Shown here piece by piece: positions 5,373 to 11,278 of a DNA stretch of 11,278 nt. Made by a program: the position numbers and the translations under genes. Below the pieces are notes generated by a model. That model had not been told where the DNA came from, made no database searches, and saw only the letters and a list, made by a program, of their open reading frames with translations. Location: the NCBI GenBank assembly GCA_964472545.1, contig CAYYNP010000319.1, positions 1 through 11,278 of the forward strand. Direction: 5' to 3'. Source of the stretch: CAYYNP01 sp964472545. GTDB taxonomy: Bacteria; Planctomycetota; Planctomycetia; Pirellulales; Thermoguttaceae. The stretch's first letter is position 1. The number at the start of each line of letters is the position of its first letter.

Positions 5373-7121
5373 TCAGGGCCGGTTCAACCCCAGTTCCAGA
5401 CCCGCTCGAGGCTGTCCCCGGGTGGTCCCTACGTCGAGTTTCACGTTTCCGAGAAACCTCAACACATCCAACAACATCCCCATCTCGTTTTCGGCCTGCT
5501 CTTGCGTGCTGCCCTTGTCGATCATGTTCTGGCGGATCATGTTCTGACGGTTGGCGTTGAGGATCGAGAGCAATTGAGGCCCGTCGAGTTCGACCGCGCT
5601 GTGGGTCTCGGCCAGGCACTTCGTATCGCCGGCCTGTTCCCTCTTGATCGCATCGATCAGATCCCGTGTCAGGTCGTCGGTCGAACTGAGAATCAGGTAT
5701 TCGCCCACTCCCGCCAAGGCCGGGCGGAAGTTGTAGCGGCTGTCGATGTTGGTGCGTTCGCCCTCTTTGGGGGCGCGGAAGTAGGCCACGGTGAACTTCA
5801 CGCCGTTGTGCACCGGCCGGTCGATGATCAGCCCCGGCTCGGCCTGCTGACCGCGGGTGAAGTTGACCAGCCCGATCGCCTTCTGCCAGGCCTCCTCGAC
5901 CACTTCCATGAACGCCTCGGGGCGCCGCAGGCGAAACACCGCGGCGAAGGCCGGCATCTGCACGGCGGGCGTACCGATCTCGGCAGAGTATTCCTGCTCC
6001 GCCACCACGATGCGGACTTCCGGATGCGTCTCGCCGAGGACTTCTTCGGTCAGATCGAGTCCGCTGAAGAAGATCCCCATCATGTTCTCGAAGAAGATCA
6101 ACTCACTCGTTCGCTGTGGAAACAGATCGTCCTTGGCGGCGTAGAAGCCGTGCAAGTCGCGATAGAGGCTCACGGCCGCGATCCGCCGGGGAACGACCAG
6201 GTTCGGCAGTGCGCCTTCGTCGGCGTTCTTGGGAGCGGCAAACGAGGCCGGTCCGTCCGTTGTGTCGGTCCGTCCGTCGACCGCCAAGCTCAACGCGAAC
6301 GTGTCACCCTCGACCTTCAACCCGGCCGACAGCCAACTCGATTCCCGCGCCGCCTCGGTGATCCCGGCGAACAACAGCGCCAAGAGCGGATTCCCGGCTT
6401 CGCCCAACGCCGCCTGGATTCCCGGAACTTGTTTGAAGACGCCCACGTTGACGTACGCCCGGGCAACCGCATCATCCCCGGCGGCTTTCCTGGCCGCCCG
6501 ATACGCGGGCACATCGGCCAGAGCCCCGCCACCGTCGCCGGCCCGCAGGTCCAACGCCGCCTCGAGCACTTCCGGCCGATTGGCCAAGATGAACCGGTTC
6601 CCTACGATCGCGTGTACTTGCCCCGGGCCAAACGCCCAGATGTCGGTGCCGCGATGTTTCCTGGCAGCCGGCGCGTTCGCCGCGGCGGAGTCGCCCTTTG
6701 CGAACCCGAGCACGACCTCGTGCAATTTCGAGAGCAACTCGGCGTCTTCGCTGTCGACGATCAGCAGCACGCTCTCGTTCGGCCCCGCCGCCAAGGTGAT
6801 CCCACCGCCGAGCAGCTTGCGTACGCCCGGCTGCCACTTCGTGTTCAGCGATGCTTCGAGCAGGCCGACGACCGCGCGGAATTGCTTGTATCCGGCCCGG
6901 GAGGTCAACGCCTGATAGGCCGGCAACGAGGTGACCATTTCGGTCGTCTTGGCGTCGAAGGCCACGTCGAGCACGGCCTTCGGCTGCGATACCTCCAACA
7001 CCACAAAGGCGTTATCGGGCACCCATTGGGTGGCCGCCGGCAATGGTTCGGCCGCCGGGGCGGCCGGCAGCATCAGAAACAGGCCGGCCAGAACGGCCGG
7101 AAGCCACGTCTTGCGAAACAT
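5373..7121 (-). CDS. Secreted protein of unknown function (582 aa)
   Basis: The frame is open further upstream, but the start at 7121 is clear: AGGAGG six bases before the ATG and an ideal signal peptide (Arg/Lys, hydrophobic core, cleavage near APAA-E at residue 24). The mature part begins LPAATQWVPDNAFVVLEVSQPKA. This resembles planctomycete secreted proteins whose N-terminal domain is like DUF3352 ('protein may be exposed as a cofactor/inhibitor-like beta domain'), but I would not assign a domain. Alternating alpha/beta segments with several 'VVLE' and 'AVFRLRRPEAFMEVVEEAW' units suggest repeated copies of one fold, at about 35-200, 210-300 and 380-500. The C-terminal part holds QNMIRQNMID, a tandem duplication. 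It is the first gene of the DUF1800/DUF1501 cluster, so it probably works in the periplasm or on the cell surface with the Tat-exported DUF1501 protein. Confidence 0.82.
   Translation of the reverse strand: MFRKTWLPAVLAGLFLMLPAAPAAEPLPAATQWVPDNAFVVLEVSQPKAVLDVAFDAKTTEMVTSLPAYQALTSRAGYKQFRAVVGLLEASLNTKWQPGVRKLLGGGITLAAGPNESVLLIVDSEDAELLSKLHEVVLGFAKGDSAAANAPAARKHRGTDIWAFGPGQVHAIVGNRFILANRPEVLEAALDLRAGDGGGALADVPAYRAARKAAGDDAVARAYVNVGVFKQVPGIQAALGEAGNPLLALLFAGITEAARESSWLSAGLKVEGDTFALSLAVDGRTDTTDGPASFAAPKNADEGALPNLVVPRRIAAVSLYRDLHGFYAAKDDLFPQRTSELIFFENMMGIFFSGLDLTEEVLGETHPEVRIVVAEQEYSAEIGTPAVQMPAFAAVFRLRRPEAFMEVVEEAWQKAIGLVNFTRGQQAEPGLIIDRPVHNGVKFTVAYFRAPKEGERTNIDSRYNFRPALAGVGEYLILSSTDDLTRDLIDAIKREQAGDTKCLAETHSAVELDGPQLLSILNANRQNMIRQNMIDKGSTQEQAENEMGMLLDVLRFLGNVKLDVGTTRGQPRAGLELGLNRP
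5520..5549 (-). repeat. 15-bp tandem duplication in the secreted-protein gene
   Basis: Units 5520-5534 and 5535-5549 differ by one base and encode QNMIR followed by QNMID. It keeps the reading frame. Confidence 0.8.
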
Positions 7122-7127
7122 CGGATT

Positions 7128-7133
7128 CCTCCT
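7128..7133 (-). promoter_or_regulatory. Strong ribosome binding site for the secreted-protein gene
   Basis: A perfect AGGAGG lies six bases before the ATG at 7121. It decides the start against the longer open frame, whose extra 46 N-terminal residues lack any signal-peptide logic. Confidence 0.85.
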
Positions 7134-7348
7134 CGAGTCGGCGTGCATCGAGCCCCGTTTCCGGAAATCGGCCCTCCGAACGCGCCTCCAGGAAGGTTGA
7201 CGCGGGAGTATTGGCGTCGGGCGAACAGACCCCCGTCCGATAATACACCAAACCCACATCGCCGGTTACGACCTTCGCGGACACCCGCCGTCGAATCGCG
7301 GCTGGTTTTGCATATCCAGGCTATTCGTCGCGACTTAGGTTTTCTTGT

Positions 7349-7372
7349 GTGCCACGGCGTCTAAGAAGCAGC
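7349..7372. repeat. Degenerate hairpin-family copy B
   Basis: GTGCCACGGCGTCTAAGAAG continued by CAGC matches the minus-strand sequence of copy A at 19 of 24 positions. The stem is decayed. It is followed by seven T residues on the plus strand, but no plus-strand gene lies upstream for it to terminate. Confidence 0.5.
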
Positions 7373-7394
7373 TTTTTTTATATGAGACGGATAC

Positions 7395-7421
7395 GGCACC
7401 ACTTCTGCAAAGCAGCGGCAC
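7395..7421. repeat. Degenerate hairpin-family copy C
   Basis: From 7397 it matches the ideal palindrome of copy A at 20 of 25 positions, including CTTCTG, AAGCAG and GGCAC blocks. It lies 22 bases from copy B, in the same orientation, 20 bases beyond the zinc-ribbon stop codon. The rest of 7122-7440 must hold the promoter of the downstream cluster, which I could not identify. Confidence 0.5.
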
Positions 7422-7440
7422 GCACTTCTTCAAAGGGACC

Positions 7441-7911
7441 TCAGCTCCCTTTCGTCTTCTTCCAGTCGGCCACGGTCGGGCATTCCGTGGCGGGCAGCGT
7501 ACAATCCTCCGCATCGGCCTTGCCGCAGTCGTCGCAGACCTTCCAATGGTCGCAACTCGTTTGGCCGTCGGCAAGGATCTCCTCACATTCCGTGCACCAA
7601 AGCAGGCCGCACTGGTAGCAGCGGCCCACGCAGATATCGTCGATCACCGGGTCGCTGTCGCAATCGCCCACCTCCGAACTGCCACATCGAGGGCACTCGC
7701 CGATCATGATCAGGTTGGCGAACTCCTCGGCCGTCCCGCTCTGTTCGAAGGCCGCCTGCAGGGCCTGCTTCGTCTCGTCGTCCATCGAAGAGACCATCTC
7801 GGCCACGGCCTGCATCTCCTCATCGGTTGGGGCAAGCTCGGTCAGCGCTTCGCAGAACTGACACGCCTTGGCCTCTTCGGGGATTTCCTTGCCGCAGTTC
7901 CAGCAGTGCAT
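7441..7911 (-). CDS. Cysteine-rich zinc-ribbon protein
   Basis: 156 aa with 17 cysteines. The N-terminus MHCWNCGKEIPEEAKACQFC is a classic zinc ribbon (C3, C6, C17, C20). Residues 28-70 are acidic and helical. A second cluster follows: C73-x2-C76, C98-x2-C101, C106-x2-C109, then C120, H122, C126-x2-C129, consistent with two more metal sites. It is probably cytoplasmic, since there is no signal or membrane segment. Such proteins often bind nucleic acid or protein partners, but no specific role can be read from the sequence. The start is secured by AAGGAG six bases upstream. It appears to stand alone: 324 bases separate it from the next gene upstream and about 320 from the next downstream. Confidence 0.85.
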   Translation of the reverse strand: MHCWNCGKEIPEEAKACQFCEALTELAPTDEEMQAVAEMVSSMDDETKQALQAAFEQSGTAEEFANLIMIGECPRCGSSEVGDCDSDPVIDDICVGRCYQCGLLWCTECEEILADGQTSCDHWKVCDDCGKADAEDCTLPATECPTVADWKKTKGS

Positions 7912-8235
7912 GCGTCTCTCCTTGGCGCGCCCCTCGGGGTCGTCGCTCTGGGATGCAGATCGTCATCCGGACCGTGTGCGAGCGGCGGGTGTCAGAACGA
8001 CACCGCCTTCACCATAGTCGAGACGGCCTCTGTAGGAAAGCCCCAGACTGGTGTGCGGAATAGAGGGCGGTGGAAGGAGCCGGGGCAGGTGCTCACAGGC
8101 CGTCGGTAATCCAAGTCCGAGCCATCCCGATCACCGAACTAGGCGACAGACCCTCTCACTGGGGTGTCCTTCATCTTTCCGTTCAGGTTGTGCTCGACAC
8201 GCAAACGGCGATGGATGAGCCCGGCGCCCCTTGTA
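7912..8235. other. Intergenic stretch upstream of the zinc-ribbon gene
   Basis: Apart from the zinc-ribbon Shine-Dalgarno, I see no gene. A small palindrome, GGTGTC-5-GACACC at 7988-8004, has no T-run and could be an operator or chance. No promoter boxes could be assigned with confidence. Confidence 0.4.
7918..7923 (-). promoter_or_regulatory. Ribosome binding site of the zinc-ribbon gene
   Basis: AAGGAG six bases before the ATG at 7911. Confidence 0.75.
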
Positions 8236-8598
8236 TCACATCGCAACGGGCGCCGTTGTCAGCGCGGCCAAACACGTCGGCAGACTGGCGAGCCCCTGAG
8301 AATGGCCCCTTCCGGCAAAGGTCAAGACGGTCAGCATGAGCGAGACCACTGCCAGCAACGTACTGATCGCCTTCGACCCGTCAACGGCCACCAGCCACGA
8401 AAGCCCGAGTTGCCCGGGAATCGTGAGTTCCCACGGGCCATCGTGCCAGTGCCAGTGGCCGTAGAGGCCAAACAGGACGATCGACAGCACGGATGCAATG
8501 ATCGAGCTGACAGCCCACAGCCAGAGCAAACGCTCATCGGACATTGCCTCGGCTGATTCGCGGTTCTTCGGCGACCGGTAGGGATTGATCTGAGCCAT
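8236..8598 (-). CDS. Small NPYRSP-type membrane protein
   Basis: 120 aa from the ATG at 8598 (MAQINPYRSPKNRES). The NPYRSP motif directly after the start is typical of small planctomycete membrane proteins and decides this start over the in-frame ATG at 8643, whose 15 extra residues are Arg-rich and unlike the family. Hydrophobic segments lie at about 23-46, 62-75 (weaker), 78-96 and 103-118, with an unusual HWHWHDG between the first and second. No enzymatic motif is present and the function is unknown. No clear Shine-Dalgarno. The tRNA-Cys terminator lies upstream of it, so it must use its own promoter in 8600-8748; TTGCAG and TACACT there are poorly spaced (19 bases). Confidence 0.75.
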   Translation of the reverse strand: MAQINPYRSPKNRESAEAMSDERLLWLWAVSSIIASVLSIVLFGLYGHWHWHDGPWELTIPGQLGLSWLVAVDGSKAISTLLAVVSLMLTVLTFAGRGHSQGLASLPTCLAALTTAPVAM

Positions 8599-8748
8599 CG
8601 CGTCGGCAGCTCGCTTCGGGCAGGTAGGCCGGCGGAACCGCATGGTCCGGCCGCTCTCAGTTCAGTGTACCCGAAGTCGGATTGGACGCTGCAACGACGC
8701 GCACAGCAGTCGATCGCAGATCAGGCAAAGGCCGTTGCGGGCGCAAAG

Positions 8749-8789
8749 AAAGCCCCGCAACGACTCGCCACAAGTCGTTGCGGGGCTTT
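8749..8789 (-). terminator. Strong intrinsic terminator after tRNA-Cys
   Basis: A perfect 17-bp stem (AAAGCCCCGCAACGACT and its complement) closes a 7-base loop. It begins 12 bases beyond the tRNA 3' end. The T-rich tail is modest on the minus strand (CTTTCTTTG) and also present on the plus strand (GCTTTTC), so it may work in both directions. Confidence 0.85.
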
Positions 8790-8801
8790 GCTTTTCTCAA
8801 A

Positions 8802-8874
8802 AGGCGCAGGCCGGATTCGAACCGGCGAATAACGGATTTGCAATCCGCTGCCTTAGCCACTTGGCTACGGCGCC
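8802..8874 (-). tRNA. tRNA-Cys (anticodon GCA)
   Basis: A 73-nt cloverleaf reads on the minus strand. The acceptor begins GGCGCCG, followed by U8 and A9. The anticodon stem GCGGA/UCCGU holds the loop TTGCAAA, giving anticodon GCA (8839-8841). The T-arm is GCCGG-TTCGAAT-CCGGC, and the discriminator base is U73, an identity element for cysteine tRNA. CCA is not encoded. One acceptor mismatch, C6 against U67, is present. Confidence 0.95.
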
Positions 8875-8886
8875 ACCACTGCGGCT

Positions 8887-8915
8887 AACTTAGGAAATCG
8901 TGAGGCTGCGGTCAA
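8887..8915 (-). promoter_or_regulatory. Promoter of tRNA-Cys
   Basis: On the minus strand TTGACC (8910-8915), exactly 17 bases, then TAAGTT (8887-8892), 12 bases before the tRNA 5' end. The -35 box is strong and the -10 box weak. Placement and spacing fit a sigma-70 type promoter. Confidence 0.6.
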
Positions 8916-8971
8916 GGGGAATGTCAGGTTCGGCTGCGAAATGGCGCGCACCACCCAATCAGACTAATCGG

Positions 8972-9000
8972 TTGAGAGGCGGACGGGGGCGATGTAGAAT
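8972..9000 (+). promoter_or_regulatory. Promoter of the phosphofructokinase-HAD operon
   Basis: TTGAGA (8972-8977), a 17-base spacer and TAGAAT (8995-9000) closely match sigma-70 boxes. Transcription should start near 9007, leaving a leader of about 35 bases before the ATG at 9042. Confidence 0.7.
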
Positions 9001-9041
9001 GCCGACTTTTGGCGATACACGACAGCGTCGGGTGGGAAATC

Positions 9042-10328
9042 ATGAGTGCAATGCGGAATCTCGTTGTGGCCCAAAGTGGTGGGCCCACACCCGTGATCAA
9101 CAGCAGCCTGCAGGGGATTATCGAGGGAGCCAGGGAACTGGATTCCGTCGGTACGGTCTACGGGGCAAGGCACGGCATTGAGGGCGTACTGAAAGAGGAG
9201 CTGCTGGATCTCTCGGCTCAATCGGCCGAGGAAATCGGCCTGCTGCGATTCACGCCCGGTGCCGGGTCGATTGGCACCTGCCGCTACAAGCTCAAAGCCG
9301 GCCAGGACGAGGACTTCGATCGCGTCATTGAGGTCTTCCGCGCCCATGAAATCGGCTATTTTCTCTACATCGGCGGCAACGACTCGATGGACACCGCCAA
9401 CAAGGTGGCCCAATTGGCCCAGAAGAAAGGGCTGGACCTGGTAGCCGTCGGCGTGCCGAAGACGATCGACAACGACGTGGGGGATAGTGAGTTCAAGCTA
9501 ATCGACCATACTCCAGGCTACGGGTCGACGGCCCGATATTGGATGCACGCCGTGCAGAACGCAAACGAGGAGAACAAGGGCTCGTGCCCAGCCGATCCCG
9601 TGTTGGTGATGCAGGCGATGGGCCGCAAGATCGGGTTTATTCCCGCGGCGGCACGCCTGGCGGATCCGGGCCGCGATATGCCGCTTCAGATCTACCTGGC
9701 CGAAAGCCCCTGCTCGTTGGAGCAACTGGCCGATCAGGTCAACGACCGCCTGCGCGAGTCGGGCCGCTGTGTGGTGGTGATCAGTGAGGGGTTTGACGTC
9801 GGCAGCCTGGGAGAAGTGAAGGACTCGTTCGGCCACACGTCGTTCGGCTCCAGCAGGCTGACCGTGGGCCAGGCGGTGGTGAACTACCTCAACGGCGTGG
9901 GGCTGGCCGTCAAAGGCGCCGCCCGCGGAAACGTGCCGGGTACCGACCAGCGTCATTCGATGGCCTACGCCTCGCCGGTCGATCTGGACGAGTCGTATCG
10001 GGCCGGACAGATGGCCGTCGAATTGGCGGCCGCCGGCGAAAGCGGCTACATGTCGACGATCCTCCGCAACGAGGGCCCAATCTACAGCGTCCGCTTCGAC
10101 AAGGTGCCGTTGGAAGACGTGGCCAACAGCGAGCGGACGTTCCCGCCCGAGTGGATCGCCGAGAACGGCTGCGACGTGACCGACGATTTCCTGCGTTACG
10201 CCCGGCCGCTGGTGGGCAACGACATGGTCGGCCTGCCGATGATCAACGGGCGCCAGCGGCTGACGCGATTCGAGCCGATATACGCCCAGCAGAAGTTGGC
10301 GAGCTACGTGCCGCAGGCGGATCGATAG
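9042..10328 (+). CDS. pfp: Diphosphate-fructose-6-phosphate 1-phosphotransferase (PPi-type phosphofructokinase)
   Basis: 428 aa. The enzyme makes fructose 1,6-bisphosphate from fructose 6-phosphate, reversibly, using pyrophosphate as donor, at the committed glycolysis/gluconeogenesis step in the cytoplasm. Motifs are visible: SGGPTPVIN (12-20) for the phosphoryl-donor loop, GGNDS (111-115), VPKTIDND (138-145) and MGRK (193-196). PKTIDND with Lys, rather than the PGTIDND of ATP enzymes, and Asp at the second position of the donor site (D114) point to the pyrophosphate type. The first position is Asn (N113) instead of the usual Asp; this occurs in a subgroup still annotated as PFP or PFK, so donor choice needs testing. 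The start at 9042 is preceded by GGTGGGAA, and MRNLVVAQSGG at 9051 is the alternative. It is read from its own promoter together with the HAD gene 59 bases downstream. Confidence 0.9.
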   Translation: MSAMRNLVVAQSGGPTPVINSSLQGIIEGARELDSVGTVYGARHGIEGVLKEELLDLSAQSAEEIGLLRFTPGAGSIGTCRYKLKAGQDEDFDRVIEVFRAHEIGYFLYIGGNDSMDTANKVAQLAQKKGLDLVAVGVPKTIDNDVGDSEFKLIDHTPGYGSTARYWMHAVQNANEENKGSCPADPVLVMQAMGRKIGFIPAAARLADPGRDMPLQIYLAESPCSLEQLADQVNDRLRESGRCVVVISEGFDVGSLGEVKDSFGHTSFGSSRLTVGQAVVNYLNGVGLAVKGAARGNVPGTDQRHSMAYASPVDLDESYRAGQMAVELAAAGESGYMSTILRNEGPIYSVRFDKVPLEDVANSERTFPPEWIAENGCDVTDDFLRYARPLVGNDMVGLPMINGRQRLTRFEPIYAQQKLASYVPQADR

Positions 10329-10373
10329 ACTGCCACATGTCTCCAGCCGATACGAACACAGCCTGACACGAAC

Positions 10374-10380
10374 AGAGGAG
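10374..10380 (+). promoter_or_regulatory. Ribosome binding site deciding a TTG start
   Basis: AGAGGAG lies seven bases upstream of TTG at 10388, which makes that codon the start of the HAD gene. Confidence 0.8.
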
Positions 10381-10387
10381 TACGGAC

Positions 10388-11248
10388 TTGTTCACACCGA
10401 ATTACGACTACCTGGTCGGCATCGACTCCGACGGCTGTGCCTTCGACACGATGGAACTGAAGCACAAGGAGTGCTTCATTCCGGTGCACGTCAACTGCTG
10501 GGACCTGCAGGGCGTGAGCAAGTACGCCCGGGAGGCGGCCGAATTCGTCAATCTCTACTCGAAGAGCCGCGGGATCAACCGTTTTCCGGCGATGGTCGAG
10601 GTGCTCGAGTGGCTGCAAAAGCGGCCCGAGGTGAAGGCCCGGGGCGTGAAGATCGAGATTCCGCAGTCGCTCTTGGATTGGATCGCCAACGAGACGAAAC
10701 TGGGCAACCCGGCCCTGCAAAAGGCGGTCGACGAGACGGGCGACGAGGGCCTTGCCCGGGCGCTGAGGTGGTCGAAGGCGATCAACGAGTCGGTGGCCGG
10801 CATGGTCCGGGGCGTGCCGCCGTTTCCGTGCGTCCGCGAGAGCATTCAGACACTGTACGAACGGGCCGACGTGATCGTCGTCTCGGCCACGCCGCAGGAA
10901 GCCCTGCAACGCGAGTGGGACGAGCACGAGTTGACCCAATACGTCCGAGCAATCTGCGGCCAAGAGGCCGGCACCAAGGCCGAGTCGCTCGCCGCGGCGG
11001 CCAACTACCCGGCCGGCCACACGCTGATGATCGGCGACGCCCCCGGCGACCACGAAGCGGCCAAGGCCAACGACGCGCTCTTCTTCCCCATCAATCCCGG
11101 GGCGGAAGAGGCGAGTTGGAAGCGATTCTACGACGAAGGCATCGAGCGGTTCTTTGCCGGCACGTTTGCCGGCGAGTATCAGCAGGCCCTGTTGGACGAG
11201 TTCGATTCGTATCTGCCGGAGAAGCCGCCGTGGCCGGTGGAAGAGTAG
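10388..11248 (+). CDS. HAD-superfamily hydrolase
   Basis: 286 aa, a phosphatase of the haloacid dehalogenase superfamily with all four motifs: I, DSDG with nucleophile D13 and acid/base D15; II, VIVVSATP with S166; III, K197 in GTKAES; IV, GDAPGD with metal ligands D217 and D221. About 150 residues between motifs I and II form a helical cap, a C1-type arrangement that accepts small phosphorylated metabolites. The start is TTG (10388) behind AGAGGAG at seven bases' spacing; the family N-terminus TPNYDYLVGIDSDG fits it. Co-transcription with the phosphofructokinase gene suggests a sugar phosphate or related metabolite as substrate, but the actual one cannot be read from the sequence. Confidence 0.88.
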   Translation: MFTPNYDYLVGIDSDGCAFDTMELKHKECFIPVHVNCWDLQGVSKYAREAAEFVNLYSKSRGINRFPAMVEVLEWLQKRPEVKARGVKIEIPQSLLDWIANETKLGNPALQKAVDETGDEGLARALRWSKAINESVAGMVRGVPPFPCVRESIQTLYERADVIVVSATPQEALQREWDEHELTQYVRAICGQEAGTKAESLAAAANYPAGHTLMIGDAPGDHEAAKANDALFFPINPGAEEASWKRFYDEGIERFFAGTFAGEYQQALLDEFDSYLPEKPPWPVEE

Positions 11249-11253
11249 AAGTT

Positions 11254-11277
11254 GGGGGGCTGGGGACTCGGGGCTGG
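11254..11277 (+). repeat. G-run repeat at the right edge
   Basis: Just after the HAD stop, G6-CT-G4-ACTC-G4-CT-GG is a tandem-like series of G-runs cut by the window end. It resembles G-rich iterations often found between planctomycete genes and could form a G-quadruplex. Its extent is unknown. Confidence 0.4.
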
Positions 11278-11278
11278 A

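Noticed and set aside
7240..7245. TATTAT (minus strand) as -10 box of the secreted-protein cluster
   Set aside because: No -35-like hexamer at 16-18 bases; left unassigned.
5310..7364. Long plus-strand open frame (684 aa) opposite the secreted-protein gene
   Set aside because: Antisense to a gene with a perfect Shine-Dalgarno and signal peptide, and it lacks any recognisable domain.
7373..7379. T7 run after copy B as a terminator
   Set aside because: The stem is decayed and no plus-strand gene lies upstream.
7988..8004. Palindrome GGTGTC-5-GACACC upstream of the zinc-ribbon gene
   Set aside because: Only six base pairs and no T-run; not enough to call a terminator or operator.

Overview
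The window looks like chromosomal DNA of a high-GC planctomycete, most likely Pirellulales-like. The evidence is family-based: a DUF1800/DUF1501 gene pair, a giant-surface-protein N-terminus carrying LEERRVLSG, a small membrane protein opening with the NPYRSP motif, a PPi-type phosphofructokinase, and REP-like palindromes between genes. I see no plasmid, phage, transposase or CRISPR signal.

Layout. (1) 1-1231, minus: the first 410 codons of a large secreted surface protein that runs off the left edge. (2) 1232-1963: an intergenic stretch with a nested repeat element. Four REP-like GGGGACWGGC motifs are arranged +,-,+,- inside a 16-bp perfect inverted repeat, flanked by a 10-bp direct repeat. 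A separate 31-base hairpin follows. (3) 1964-7121, minus: a compact gene cluster read from right to left. It encodes a secreted 582-aa protein, a DUF1800 protein, a four-helix membrane protein, a possible 32-aa peptide joined by TGA-CG-ATG and TAATG junctions, and a Tat-exported DUF1501 protein. (4) 7122-7440: intergenic, with two decayed copies of the hairpin family also seen at 1896. (5) 7441-8598, minus: a cysteine-rich zinc-ribbon protein and a small NPYRSP membrane protein. (6) 8749-8915, minus: a perfect 17-bp-stem terminator, tRNA-Cys(GCA) and its promoter. (7) 8972-11248, plus: a promoter, a PPi-dependent phosphofructokinase, and a HAD phosphatase that starts with TTG behind a strong Shine-Dalgarno. 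The last bases start a G-run repeat cut by the window edge.

How it fits together. Genes in 1964-7121 are separated by -1 to 52 bases and probably form one operon for a cell-envelope or secretion-linked function, which is still unknown for DUF1501/DUF1800 pairs. Both members of this pair deviate from their families' usual signature motifs. The phosphofructokinase and HAD genes lie 59 bases apart behind one recognisable promoter, so they are probably co-transcribed and linked to sugar-phosphate metabolism. The tRNA-Cys and the phosphofructokinase are divergent, with their two -35 boxes about 56 bases apart. The most unusual items are the nested REP element, the possible 32-aa peptide, and the altered DUF1501/DUF1800 motifs.
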